Shown here: positions 1 through 10,908 of the stretch, piece by piece
Layout of the letters: every line of letters starts with the position of its first letter
Position numbering within the stretch: position 1 is the first letter of the stretch
Assembly (NCBI GenBank): GCA_025531455.1
Contig: JAMYHL010000008.1
Location: 186,001-250,000, forward strand
Reading direction: 5' to 3'
DNA length: 64,000 bases
Source of the DNA: Apiotrichum sp. Y4204
Lineage: Eukaryota; Basidiomycota; Tremellomycetes; Trichosporonales; Trichosporonaceae
Notes under the pieces: generated by a model
The model's input: the letters and a program-made list of their open reading frames with translations, nothing else
What the model was told of the DNA's origin: nothing
Databases searched by the model: none
Program-made: the position numbers and the translations under genes

Positions 1-740
1 GTCAGCTTAGCCTCACACACGACCTACCGCCCAGAGCTTGGCCTCGCGCTCCGCAAAGCGCTTGGCAGTATCGTCCGCCTCCTGCTTTTGCCGCAGTGCC
101 AGGCCTTCCATCATGCGCATGAGCTCATCCGCCTGTGTGTCCTGCCGTCCCTTCTGCGCCTTGCGCATTTCTTCCCGCACACGCTCGTCAATCTCCCGCA
201 GGCGCTGCATGCGCTCGCCGGCAGCAAGCTGGCCCTCGGCCCACGCCTCCGCCTCCATCTCGCGTATCAGCTCGGCGCACTCGTTCGGCCGTTCGCGGAG
301 AAGATCGTTCAGCGACGGGTCCCACCGGCCCCACGTCGCGCGCGGCTTCATGGCTGAGGATCGCCGCCGGGGTGTGGGGCCGCCGGGCTGTACGCGTGAT
401 TTTCGAGCAGTGTCGCGCCTGATGGGTTAGCTAAATCACCATGGAGGAAACCCACCCTGACTCGCGCCAGCTCGTCTTATCGGACACGGGCTGGAACCCG
501 CCGCCAAGCAGCTCGCCGACCTCGTCCTCTGAGTCGGGCTCTGATTCGGAGAAGGCAAGCATATCGCGGATGCTCTGGCCGAGCTTGGTGCGGCGTGTCC
601 TGAGAGTGAGAATAGCTCAATACAAGTGGGGCGCACCGAGTCAGGTCGGGGACATGGTCGGACTCATCGGACGTGTAGCCCGGATCGAGGGCAACAACCT
701 CGTACTCCGAGTCCGAGTCGTCGGGGACGGCGAAGCGCAT
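1..740 (-). CDS. Acidic, charged protein of unknown function (partial, runs off the left edge)
   Basis: Three exons read in one frame after removing two introns. Exon 1 starts at 740 (MRFAVPDDSDSEYE) and is rich in Asp, Glu and Ser. A 37-nt GTGCGC..CAG intron leads into TRRTKLGQSIRDMLAFSESE. A second intron (GTGGGT..TAGCTAACCCATCAG, near 390-430) joins to the MKPRATWGRWDP segment. That segment continues as a charged helix rich in Glu, Arg and Met, which may form a coiled coil. A third donor (GTAGGT) near position 29 and a CTGAC branch point at the very edge show that the gene continues outside the window. No domain was recognised. The frame continuity across both introns is good evidence that it is one gene. 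Confidence 0.7.
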
Positions 741-1150
741 GGCGATGGCCGGCGGTGTTGTAGGTTGTCTAGAGGGATGGATCGAGCAGTGGCAGTGGAG
801 ATGGCAAACTAGAGATATGGTGAGAAGGGCATTGGGAGGGCGAGGGAGGGGCGAGGAGGAAGAGTGATATGTATAAGAGGGAGTGTGTCGTGAGAGCGCC
901 TCCGAGTACTCGAGTCTGTCTCGACAATGTCAGTGTATCACAACAAGAGTGTGGTGTCTCAGAATGTCTCTTTTGCTGATCCTCGCACTCGAGTTCCGAT
1001 GGTCGGAAGTTGATTTGTGTGATTGTGATGATTGTTGACGGCGAGCACACTCAATCTCCGTGCCTGGAGGGGGATGAGAAGAATGGGAACGCAGAATTAC
1101 CTAAACTTTGTTACCGGCCACGCGGAGTTGACGTGGACAGAAATCGAAAT

Positions 1151-1178
1151 GACGACGCGCGACGCGCCGGCGACGCGC
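1151..1178. promoter_or_regulatory. Cluster of ACGCG (MCB-like) boxes upstream of RFA2
   Basis: Three GACGCG copies occur within 28 nt, about 120 to 145 nt upstream of the RFA2 start, in the divergent region shared with the minus-strand gene at 740. ACGCG is the core of the MluI cell-cycle box bound by MBF, which drives G1/S genes such as RPA subunits in yeasts. The motif is seen in the sequence; regulation is inferred. Confidence 0.5.
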
Positions 1179-1294
1179 TCGAAACCACACCAGGGACCAA
1201 CAACTCAATGAGTGAGTGAGTTGACTTTTTGTCCTTCTCCCACACATCTTGTCAGTTTCATCCTCCTCATCCACACCTTTAAAACATTAGCACA

Positions 1295-2489
1295 ATGAGT
1301 GAGCTACCGCGCCCGACTTCTTAGCTCACAGGAGACGACGGAAACCCTTATTACAGCGGCGGTGGCGGCGGCGGCGGATACATGAACAGCGGATCGCCCT
1401 TCGGCAGCCAAGAGTCGCCGGGTGGCAAGAAGGTGTGTCTGCGATTGAACGCGAAGTGAACGCACTGCGCAACAAATCTTATGCTTTCTGCGACGCGTGG
1501 AGCCTATAATCAATCATCGCATCTTGCTGACAAGTAGGCCCGTAACCAGACCCTGCGGCCCGTGACCATCAAGCAGATTACCGAAGCGAGCCAGGTCCAC
1601 CCCGACTCTGATTTCCAGATTGACGGCATTGACGTCGGCTCGGTAAGTGTTCTAAAACGTCACGCCTGACAGTACAGGTCCAGTTTGTCGGCTCGGTGCG
1701 CAACCACACGACGACGGCGACGAATGTCTCATATGAGATTGGCGACGGGACGGGGTACATTGATGTGCGGCAGTGGCTGGACAGCTCGGACGACGAGGCG
1801 GGCAAGATGGACGGCATCGAGCAGGACAAGTATGTCATGGTTATTGGCACCCTCAAGATGTTCGGTGGCAAGCGCCACGTGTCCGCGCAGCACATCCACC
1901 CCGTCACCAACCCCGACATGGTCGCCCACCACCTTCTCAAGGCCCTCCAGGTCAGCCTTGCTTCGCGGTACGCCAGTGGCGGCTCCGTTGTGAGTTTGGA
2001 TGCTTTTGTCGTGGTTCACATGCTGACGCGTCGCTTTGATCGTGCTTTCTTGCATCTTGCCATCCTTTCGCGCCTTTGTTTTCTTGTCCACCTCGCCTCT
2101 CCTCCTCTTCGCTCACCTTACATTCTACCCTCCAGGGCATTGTGCCGACCGCCAAGGCAAACGACTACGCGACCGGCGCGACCGCGGGCGTCACGACCTC
2201 GGACTACGCGCACCTGCCCCCGCTGCAGCGCAAGGTCATGGAGGTGGTCGCCGGCGAGGAGCACGAGGACGGCATGCACGTGTCGCACGTGTCGCGCCAC
2301 TGCGGCAACGCCAATGCCGAGCAGGTCATGTGGGTACTTCGGTGTGCGGCAACCCGCTGACAAAAAGGGACGCGATCGAGCACCTCATGGGCGAAGGCTT
2401 GCTCTTCTCCACTATTGACGACCTCGTAAGTTTCGGCACCCGAGCGAGAGAACTTGCTTCTGACAGCGCAGCACGTCAAGGCCGCCTAA
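1295..2489 (+). CDS. RFA2: Replication factor A subunit 2 (RPA32)
   Basis: Middle subunit of the heterotrimeric RPA complex, which coats single-stranded DNA in replication, repair and recombination in the nucleus. The spliced protein has a Gly/Ser/Tyr-rich N-terminus (poly-Gly, YMNSGSPFGSQESPGGKK) like the phosphorylated tail of RPA32. An OB fold follows (TLRPVTIKQITEA, FVGSVRNHTTTATNVSYEIG, DGTGYIDVRQW), then a C-terminal winged helix (KVMEVVAGEEHEDGMHVSHV, IEHLMGEGLLFSTIDD). The first coding exon appears to be only 4 nt (ATGA) before a GTGAGC intron; two nearby AG acceptors both keep the frame, so residues 2-3 are uncertain. There are several further short introns; the last exon encodes only HVKAA. 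Identification is firm and the extreme N-terminus is less sure. Confidence 0.88.
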
Positions 2490-3456
2490 GTCTGTGGTTT
2501 GTGGCTATCTTCTGTTCCCCACTCTTTCCTACCCTGCTGGCGGCTAGAATATGTATGCTGTACAATATGAATATCTGTGGGAGGTCGAAGCGCGATGCAG
2601 AATGGTGGCCATCGAACAGCAGAGGCAATTGCCTTCCGGCTGGAGTCGTGCGGCGATAAACTGGCAATCTTGCATGGGCCGTTGCTTCACAGCCTGTTAT
2701 ACTCAGGAAGCTTCTCGAGCTTTTCCAGAGAGTGACAGGTCCATACCGCGTCCCTACTGGCCATCATGTTGGATGCCTCTGACTTTGCAAGAGACGAACG
2801 CGGCCATCGTATAGCCCCCATGCGCATACCATCTCCTTTACCCCGCAATACTGTGTGCTCTGTACGCGCTGATTCACTGATCCGCCATCCTCAATGCAGC
2901 TCGCGGTACAGTCCCGACTACACAAATGGCTCTGGGCCTCTGGCTTCCGGTGATGAATGGCTGCAAAGGCACAGACGCGTGTACACTGCACGACAAGGCG
3001 ACAACCATTTGGCCGTTCTGAAGAGCCTACATACACTTTCAGCGGCCCTTTGGGATCTGGAATCGTTCAACTGACATATCCCGCCAACACTCAGACGTCC
3101 GATGCGCATGCATGAACGTTCTCGTCGCTTGCCGGTCGAATTGAGTCTCGAATCTGCCCATCCCCCGCTGAGCGAGCACGCAACCTGGGCCTCCACGCAT
3201 CCGTACCTGTGCAGCGCCGCCTACCACACCCGTTTTAGTGCCGGATGTCTACAATCCTTGCATTCTTCTAGACTGTACCTCGTACAGCAGCAGCAGCGTT
3301 GTGGCAAGCGCGGCGCGTGCCGGGCATCATGGGAGGCTGCACGTATCCCGACAGCCCGACAACGCGACTGGTCTGCAATCCTCCTTCTCGCCTCCTTCCC
3401 AGTTTCTCTACCTCCCGCTTGCCTCTCTACCTCCGTCTCCGTCCCCTCCACATCAC
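2490..3456. other. Intergenic, convergent 3' ends of RFA2 and ARC18
   Basis: About 970 nt between two convergent genes. Only short ORFs with no recognisable protein character in any frame, and no RNA gene that I could see. Confidence 0.5.
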
Positions 3457-4339
3457 TTAAGCACCAAGCGAGCGCCCCATGAAGCGGCGCTTGAGGAACG
3501 CCATCCACCACTTGCTGGGCTTGGCCGCGCGCGGACCCATCTGGCCTGTGGGCTCACCGTCGGGGCCGACCGCCTGCTCAAAGGGGTATACCGTGTCGCA
3601 GAGGCGGAGGGCAATCTCCGTGCGTGCGTGCGTGAGGTACGAGCGGAGTGCGTCTGATGTGAGTATATAAACCGGTGAATCAGTGTTGGGAAGGCGCGCT
3701 CTGTTTGTGCACCCCTCCGCACTTCGCGCTCCACGCTCCTCGCTCCGAACTCCTCGCTTCTCTCCCGCTACTCACCGGCCTCGCCGCGGTTCGCAGGCGG
3801 GTGGTACATCTGGTTGAGCGGGAATCCCGGTTCGCCCGGGAGCGCAAAGCTGTCGACGGCGAGGGTCTGGAGCTTCTTCTGCGCCTCCTGGTATGAGGGG
3901 CTCGGGCGGCCGGGCGACGCAGCGAGCTTGGAGAGGCAGTCGGAAATGAAGAGGATGAGGTAGATTAGCAGCCTGTCCGCGGGGCCTGGAGAGTCAGCGG
4001 GCGTTGTGAGAGTTTGGGAGTTTGGGAGTGTACCCACCCTTGATCTCAAAGTTGCGGAAGAGGCAGTTTGCGCGGAATCTTTAACGAGTCAGTTATTGTC
4101 ATGGATACACTCACAGGTCAATCGCCTCCTCAATGATATCCGCCTGCGACGGGTCCGCTGGACGTCAGCAAGGCCGTCATCTCACGCTGCTCACCGGCAA
4201 CAGGGGCGGATCCCCTCGCCTTGGTGTGGTTAAACGGCAGCATCGCCATGTTGCCCGCCAGCTGGCTGGTCTCGCCGTTGAATGCCGAGTGGTATGCCTG
4301 GTGTCAGCGCAAGCCGGGTGGGGGGGGACGTACGGGCAT
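3457..4339 (-). CDS. ARC18: Arp2/3 complex subunit 3 (ARPC3, p21)
   Basis: Structural subunit of the seven-member Arp2/3 complex that nucleates branched actin at endocytic patches. Spliced from 4339: MP, then AYHSAFNGETSQLAGNMAML, ADPSQADIIEEAIDLFRANC, FRNFEIKG, DRLLIYLILFISDCLSKL, FPLNQMYHPPANRGEA, and a last exon with SYLTHARTEIALRLCDTVY and PSKWWMAFLKRRFMGRSLGA, the typical C-terminal ARPC3 signature. There are at least five introns, the first directly after codon 2. The length, close to 180 aa, fits the family. It is divergent from DFR1, with 285 nt between the start codons. Confidence 0.92.
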
Positions 4340-4585
4340 GGTCGTGGATGGTGGTGGTGGTGGAGAGAGTGATGGTGAGCTCGGGGTTGTGGATGCTGTG
4401 GATGTCGTCGTCGATGATGGCGACCAAGGGAGAAAGGGGCAATGACGCTGTCCTGGGGCTGCGCGCCAGCAGCGGGGCAGGGGTCCACGTGGCGAGTTTA
4501 TTTCCGCTCACCGATAACCGGGACCTCCACCACTGCCTCCAGAATCAAAGCCAGATCCCAAGACGCGAATTGCAAGCCTGCATTC

Positions 4586-4599
4586 AACGCGACGCGTCA
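4586..4599. promoter_or_regulatory. MCB-like ACGCGACGCGT box upstream of DFR1
   Basis: An AACGCGACGCGTCA stretch lies 26 to 39 nt upstream of the DFR1 start. It holds a full MluI box (ACGCGT) plus an overlapping ACGCG; a further ACGCG lies at 4563. It may lie in the promoter or the 5' leader. DHFR is a classical G1/S gene; control by MBF is inferred. Confidence 0.5.
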
Positions 4600-4624
4600 C
4601 TTCAGTCTCCCACCCCATCACACC

Positions 4625-5284
4625 ATGTCCCGCCGCCTCACCGCCATCGTGGCCGCGACGCTCGACAACGGTATCGGCATCGACGGCGGCCTGCCGTGGC
4701 GGCTTCCGGGCGAGATGAGGTATTTCGCACGGGGTAAGTCGGGGGGGAGCAATCATGTCGAGCTGTTTGATCTAATTTGATCTACAGCTCTGTCTTTCTC
4801 TTCTGGTTTTTCATTGGCCTCGCTAACATCAGTGACTACCGGCGAAGACGCGTCCCGCCCAAACGCAGTGATAATGGGCCGGAAGACGTGGGACGGCATC
4901 CCGCCAAAATTCCGCCCCCTAAAAGCGCGGCACAACCTCGTCGTCTCGCGGGCTGGCGTCGACGTCGGGGGGAACGCAATGACAAGCGCGCACGCGTCTC
5001 TCGAGAGCGCTATTGCCGCTCTCCCGGAATCGGGGCGCGCATTCCTTATTGGCGGGGCGCAGCTGTACAATGTCGCGCTCCCCACGCTGTGTGAGCGCGT
5101 GCTCCTCACCCGCGTGCTTGAACACATAACGTGCGATACCTTCCTCTTGAACTTTAATTCCCACGAAGATTGGCGGCTCGCGTCGCATGCCGAGCTGTGC
5201 GAGTGGGTTGGCTGGGAGGTGCCGGAGGGAGAACAGGAGGAGAAGGGCATCAAATACAGATATGAGATGTGGGTGCACAAGTGA
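4625..5284 (+). CDS. DFR1: Dihydrofolate reductase
   Basis: Reduces dihydrofolate to tetrahydrofolate with NADPH for thymidylate and purine synthesis; target of antifolates. Exon 1 gives MSRRLTAIVAATLDNGIGID followed by GGLPWRLPGEMRYFARG (substrate loop with the LPW motif). An intron of about 95 nt ends at CTAACATCAG. Exon 2 starts TTGEDASRPNAVIMGRKTWD, followed by IPPKFRPLKARHNLVVSR, and has the NADPH-site segment RAFLIGGAQLYNVALP. The C-terminus KYRYEMWVHK is typical of the beta-H strand. The protein is about 190 aa, normal for fungal DHFR. Confidence 0.95.
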
Positions 5285-5384
5285 TGGTCATAGAGTGACA
5301 TGTCTATATTTTTGGCATTCATCGGTGGTACGGGCCGTCTGCACTATGCGAGACGGATGAGATGATGGAGTGGTAGGTGATGGA

Positions 5385-7971
5385 TTAGCGGTTGTAGATC
5401 TGCTGTCAGCGCGGTTACATACGAATCTCTTCACTCACGTTCCAAGTGTCGCGCCACTGCCAGCCCTTGTGGTTGTTGACGTCGCCGTGGATGCCGAGCG
5501 CGAGGTCCTTGAACCACCAAAAGTTAATCACGACGGCGCCGGCCCACACCCCGAATGCAATCAGGCGCGCCTTGGGCGAGAACCGCGGGTTGTTGAAGAA
5601 CCACAGGTCGAGGAGGTGGCCCGCCATGAGCACCGCAAAGTACAGTGTCGGCAGGTAGTGGTGCAGATACGTGACGCGACCCATGATCAGGAAGGGGGCA
5701 AAGTGGAGGAACCAGCCGAAGAAGGCCACCTTGCCGACGTACATCCAGTGGTCCCACTGTCCTGGGGCCCACTCGCGGTACGAGCGCTGCATGCGGAGAA
5801 TGTACCAGCCGCAGATGAGCAGGCTGAGCGGAACGCAGATGGAGGAGAACCACCAGATGATGGGCGTGCCGAGGAGGTAGAACTTGATCTGGTCGTTGCC
5901 CCAGCCGCACATGCGGAGGCCGAGGTGGAGGAAAGGCCAGTCGAATGGCTGCGACGCGAGAATGTCCTCCTTGTCGGGGTCGGGGACGAGCGCGTTGTTC
6001 GAGGTCCACATGGCGACGTTCAGGTGGGAAAAGTCGCGCCAGAAGGGCGACTTGTAGAGCTTGGCGTTTCCGGGGGGCAGCTTGTCGTTCCAGTGCGACT
6101 CGACGTTCCAGTATGTGTGCACGTCCTTCTTGTTGTTCTCCTTGGTGCATGTCACCTCGACCTGCTTGAAGCCCCACTGGGGGAGAACAGCGTTAGCGGC
6201 ACGCAGGTAGCAGCCGAGATCCCTGTGGCGGAAGCGCACACGGGTGGTAAGGGCGTGAATGCGGCCGTCCTTCTCAAGCTCCGACTTTGAGCGCTGCGTG
6301 TCGTCGACAACCTCCACGACCCAGTAGTCCGCGCTGTCCCCAATGGAACCGTTGCCGTAGCCCGAGACCTCCCACGCCTCCTTGGTTACCGGCGCGTTGA
6401 CACGGTGAGAGTGGAGGTTGCGGGTGGTAGGCTCGTGGACAAGACGGATCTCGTCGCCGTTCTTGAGGTACCGAATCTCGTTCTCATCAAACGCCTCGTC
6501 CCACTTCGGAGTCACAAGCCAGTTGTTGTTGTCGTCCTTGTAGTGGTAGCACGTCACCTGCTGCTGGCCAGAGCCATCAGGGTAGCTCTGGACATGCGAG
6601 TGGAGAAGACCACCGCCGTAGCCAAAGTTCTTGAGCGTAATCTTCGAGCCGAAGGCGACCTCCAGCGGCGAGTTCGCAAAGTCGTTCCCGATAAGGTGTG
6701 ACTGGAAGAGCGAGCTCATCTGCGCGTCACCGGGTCCGGAGCGGTTGAGGACGAGGAAGTGGGCCTTGAAGCTCAGAGCGTAGACGCAGAACGGAATAAA
6801 GATAAGGGCGAAGATGCGCGCGAGCCAGTGGTTGATGTACGTGCGGAAAGACATTGAGAGGTCGCCAAACTTCTCCCACAGGTCCTCGATCGTGTAGAGA
6901 CCAACGAGCGCCGTCGCAAACATCCCGACCCACTTGACCGAGCAGACGCAGCCGATGGACCAGCCGGTGAAGATGAGCCACACCCACCAGTCGTCGCCAA
7001 AGGGGTCGTGGCGCTGGTTGTGGAACTTGACGAGGCCGAGAGTTGTGGTGAAGGTGAAAAACAGAAGCATCGAGTCGAGGAGAATAAAGCGCGAGATGCA
7101 GAGCCATCCAACGTCGCAGAGGACGCATAGCGTAACCCAGTGGCGGGTGAAGCGGGACCAGCCGAGCTCACCAGCGGTTATCCATGCGAGGGGAACAAGA
7201 GCGACGCCAAACGTCGCCAGCATGACACGCATCGCGGTGTAGGGCACCTCCTCGGGGTATTCGACACCCGACTTGAACTCGAAGCCGCCGTTGTATCCAG
7301 AGAGAAGGCCGGCGAGACCAACAAGCATCTTGCCCAGCGGAGGGTGCACATCAAAGTAAAAGTCGCGGTTGATGTAGTGCGAGCCAAACTTGCCGAAATG
7401 TGCTTCGTCCCAGACGACATACTTGGCAGCACCGATGCGCCAGTAGCGCGTCAACATGGAGAGGAACGTGTAAACCCCGAACCAGATGATCTCCTCATTC
7501 TCCTGGTAGATTCCACGCTGTGTGTCAGTGCAGCACATTGGATGTTGATCATTCATGTCGGGCGTTGCACCGGGTCCGCGTGCGCGCTGCTGCATACTGC
7601 GCACGCTGCGCACATCGCACTCGACACAGCACACCTTCTCCGCGATAATTACAGCCCGCATCCCGCTCTTCCTCACTCACCCATCCCTCGACACGTTGCC
7701 GTGGGGGAAGGCCACGTCGTCCGCCGATACCGGGTCCGGCGCCGTGGCCCTTGTCCCACTTGCCCTGGTCGTCCGGTGGGAGGTTGACCGGGGACTTTTC
7801 CTTCTCAATCTCCGAGTCCATGCTGAAGAGGGGGAGGTCCGATTCTAGTGCGGACGACTTGTCTCGTGCCGAACCGTAGGCGGAGGGGGATACGCGCGTC
7901 TCCCACGGACGCGGGTCGGCAATGTCGTCGTCGTCGGTATACTGGGTGCGTCGATGGGTGGTCGACCGCAT
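5385..7971 (-). CDS. PMT2: Dolichyl-phosphate-mannose protein O-mannosyltransferase, PMT2 family
   Basis: ER multipass enzyme that transfers mannose from dolichyl-phosphate mannose to Ser/Thr of secretory proteins. Exon 1 (7681-7971) encodes an acidic cytosolic tail with an Asp run; a 163-nt intron (7518-7680) joins EGW to RGIYQENEEIIWFGVYTFL. Conserved landmarks are VVWDEAHFGKFGSHYINRDF with the catalytic Asp-Glu, the FDVHPPLGKMLVGLAG loop and MIR-domain segments such as NFGYGGGLLHSHVQ and QQQVTCYHYKDDNNNW. Several hydrophobic helices lie on both sides. SLFQSHLIGNDFANSPLEVA points to PMT2 rather than PMT1 or PMT4. A 39-nt GTGAGT..CTGACAGCAG intron (5400-5438) would end the protein as DTWNIYNR instead of DTWNVSEEIRM; I prefer the spliced form, 794 aa. 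Confidence 0.9.
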
Positions 7972-8977
7972 ATGAGTGTGTGTCTGTGGATACGACGGCG
8001 CACTCGTGCGGTTTTGTGTTCGCCTGACGGAGGAGGCGTGGAAGGGGGGTGTGGGAAGTGATGAAAACAAAGAGAACGAAGGGAAGTGGAAACTGCCGAG
8101 AAGCGGGAGGGAGAGACTCTCGAATAGTGGGAGGAGGAGCCGAAGTAGGATGCGAGTGGTTGGCGGTGTCGCGGTGGCTGATGGATGGCGTTGTGACGAC
8201 AAACGTAGACCCAAGAACAGACAGAAGACAGAACAGAAACAACAGAGGATCCAGTGGAATGCATAAGAGTGTGTGCATGGGGTGGACACGCACATGCATG
8301 CATACAGAGCTTGTGCATCCATTGCCTCGTTGCAGCAGTGCTGCGCTGCTGCCCTGCTCCGTCTCATTTTCTGACACGTCGTTGCCGGCACTCCACCCAG
8401 GACGGACGGAGTCTGATGCAGCACGCCAGGGGCAGCGACTGCGCGTGCGGTCCGCTTCGGTAGAGAACTGCGGGTGTTCTTTCCGCCATTCTCTCTGACC
8501 TGCGCTGCTGAAATGTGTGTTGTCACCACCAATGCGCTATGCTACGCCATCTCCGGTGCATGCGTATGCACGCATCTGTCGAGATGGCTATGCATGATAG
8601 TGAACTAGCTAGCATTCGATGATGAGACACCCACACAAACAAAAACACTCCCTGCTGATCTGCCGCCGATCCTTGAGCTATACACAGCCTCGGGGGACCA
8701 CTAGAAGCCAGCGCGATCCCAGCGCGGATCCAATTTATCCGTCCAGTCATGGATGACGAGGCGGCGCAAGGGAAATATGTGTGGACGGGCCACTGCGATT
8801 TTCATTAACCCTGGCCACGTTTTGTTATGTAAATACACGAGACTGTCACGTGACGATTTTCTGCCGATCTCTCGATCTCCCGACTTCTCGAGATTGTCGA
8901 GCATCTCGATGTCGGAAAAAAGATCAAGAGACCACCATCTCCAAACAACATCAACACACACCACCACCACTCCCAAA
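7972..8977. other. Divergent promoter region, PMT2 and the mitochondrial protein gene
   Basis: About 1 kb. The long minus-strand frame upstream of 7971 is open to 8532 but Ser/Pro/His-rich and probably 5' leader. No separate gene was recognised. An E-box and several TCTCGA repeats (8873-8912) lie near the right end. Confidence 0.45.
8845..8854. promoter_or_regulatory. Perfect palindrome GTCACGTGAC (E-box, CBF1-type)
   Basis: A 10-nt palindrome around CACGTG, 124 nt upstream of the start at 8978. CACGTG is bound by basic helix-loop-helix factors such as Cbf1 in yeasts. The site is seen; the binding factor is inferred. Confidence 0.4.
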
Positions 8978-9705
8978 ATGTTCGCTCTCCGCCGCGCAGT
9001 ATCCCTCCGCCCCGTGCGCGCGCTGCACACCACCCCGAGCCGTACGTCTCTCATCCTTACGCTCACTCACCGCAGTCGCGAAGAAGGCCAAGCCCGAGGC
9101 GACGCTTGAAGTGGAGGAGGAGGTCGAGCTCGAGGACGACCTCTTCGGCTCGGTCGAGTCGTCTGCCGCGGGATCCTCGTCGCGCGCCGCGTACCGTGCT
9201 GAAGTGGCGGCGTCGATCCTCGACAAGAAGGCTACCCGTGTCGGCACGCTGCGTAAGGTTATTCAGCTTTCGGATTCGGCAGAGGACCTCGAGGGCCTCG
9301 AGAAGATTCTCCGGTCTTGGCGTGTTGCTGGAATGCGGGTTACCAACCAGACCGCCACGGAACTTGTCGGTGAGTGCGGGAGACACCAGAGTATGAAATT
9401 GGAAAGGCTGTTTGTGTCCAGCCGCGACACCCAAGCCCTCTGGATGTGTAACTCCAGACGTAGATCCGGAGATCGGGGATTGGGTAGCCGGTACCAAAGC
9501 CTCAGCCGTGACTCTCCGGTTTGCCCCAAACGCCACTAACACCAGGTCGCTGCATCAAGCTCGGCCGTCCCGACCTCGCAAAGAAGTACATCAGCGACCG
9601 CTTGCAATGTACGTTTCATGCGCTTATTTGACACTGACGGCAGACGGCGTGCCGCCACTGGCTGCGAACATGGAGGCCAAGCTCGAGAAGAGCCTCCAGG
9701 CATAG
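8978..9705 (+). CDS. Small mitochondrial protein, possibly ribosome- or RNA-associated
   Basis: Four exons. Exon 1 encodes MFALRRAVSLRPVRALHTTP, a basic, Ser-containing mitochondrial presequence. The next exon is acidic (LEVEEEVELEDDLFG) and then helical (SILDKKATRVGTLRKVIQLS, EDLEGLEKILRSWRVAGMRV). The last two exons give GRCIKLGRPDLAKKYISDRL and YGVPPLAANMEAKLEKSLQA. The pattern of helix pairs ending in a residue run like LGRPDLAKKYI resembles one or two PPR/TPR-like hairpins, as in some mitochondrial ribosome or RNA-processing proteins, but I cannot name the family. Splice junctions keep the frame (TPS-LAKK; TELV-GRC). Confidence 0.7.
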
Positions 9706-9719
9706 AGGATGTGACACTA

Positions 9720-9935
9720 CTGCATTTGGCGGATTGGGTTCTACGGGAACTTGGGCGGGGGCTGGGGGGGAAGGGATGGGTAGGGAGGGATGCTGACTCT
9801 GAAGAATTTCTGACCGTTCTGACCGCCCGTGCATTACAGAGTATTTTTGGCTTTATGATGCTGCACTTGGCGGGATTGGGCTCTGAGGGGGATCGGAGTG
9901 GAAGAGTAAAGGGGAGATGCTGACTTTGAAGAAGA
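9720..9935. repeat. Imperfect tandem duplication downstream of the mitochondrial gene
   Basis: Two diverged copies: CTGCATTTGGCGGATTGGG at 9720 matches CTGCACTTGGCGGGATTGGG at 9861, and GATGCTGACTCTGAAGAA near 9789 matches GATGCTGACTTTGAAGAA near 9916. Copies differ by small indels, so the duplication is old. Confidence 0.5.
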
Positions 9936-10908
9936 TGTACCATTCTTACAGGCGCTTTCGACCGCGGGTGCGCTACCGAACACAAAAACTGCTTTGCATT
10001 ATGACATGCCCAAATCGAGGGATTGAGGGGTGCCATCGGCCGGGTGGTGCGCCTCGAGAAGGGGTGCAGGCTAATCGGATTGCGAAACGATTGATTGAGG
10101 CGGTGATTGTCTGATCTAGGGAGTCTGATGAGACGCACATACCCGCAACACTCACGATCCAACGAAAGTCGTGGTCCAGCAGTCAGTGCGAGCGGATGGC
10201 CCCAGCTGAGGCATCGCAGACAATTCTCGTTCTGCTACTCACTGCGAAGCAAAACAGTACTACTATATGTGTGGCACCGACCACATCTACGGTGATTCTA
10301 CGTGTATGACTTGGACTGCTACTGACAAGAACGATGCTGGCTTACCCGCCCTGGCTTACCCGCCGCTTACAGGAGTAGTCACAAACCACCCATGGTGGTC
10401 TTGTAAAGAGGTTGCGGTGAGGAACACGCCGGCCGATATGTGCTTCCGTGAGATTGCCCATTCCGAACTCTCCGATTCCTCACTATTTGTGACCTTAGTG
10501 CTGCTCACTACCATCCCTACCCCACCCGGATGAAACACGAGGGCGAGGCGGGGATAGGCTTGTTCATGACCTTCCCTTGTTCGAGGCATGCGTGGTAGAG
10601 CAGGGCCGCTACCGCGCTAACATCCTTGATCAATTCGGCTCAGGCAAATTGTCAACGAACGCGATCTGACGACTACTGGTATGCGATGTCGCGATTTCTG
10701 TCGGAACAGAGTATCCTCAGCGATGGCATTGCTTTACCTTCCATCACCTTCGCATTCGCCCTGGCAATGGTGGCCAGCGATCTGACTGCCTCACGCGCAC
10801 CCAAAGCCATAGTGCATATATGATTGAGGAGAACTGTTTCCGCACCTGTCTCCAACAAGCCCGGTCAGCATCGAAGGATAAAAGTGAATGTGATAATTGG
10901 CATTGATA
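9936..10908. other. Non-coding interval
   Basis: Only short ORFs with no protein character in six frames; no RNA gene seen. It marks the start of the gene-poor region that holds the Cys-rich gene array. Confidence 0.4.

Noticed and set aside
5370..6290. 306-residue open frame on the + strand
   Set aside because: It lies antisense to PMT2 coding sequence and is a mirror of its high-GC codons; the composition (Val/Glu/Pro/Arg rich) has no domain.
7549..8532. Longer N-terminal extension of PMT2 upstream of 7971
   Set aside because: The frame is open but Ser/Pro/His-rich and low-complexity, unlike PMT N-termini; probably 5' leader. A start in it cannot be excluded.
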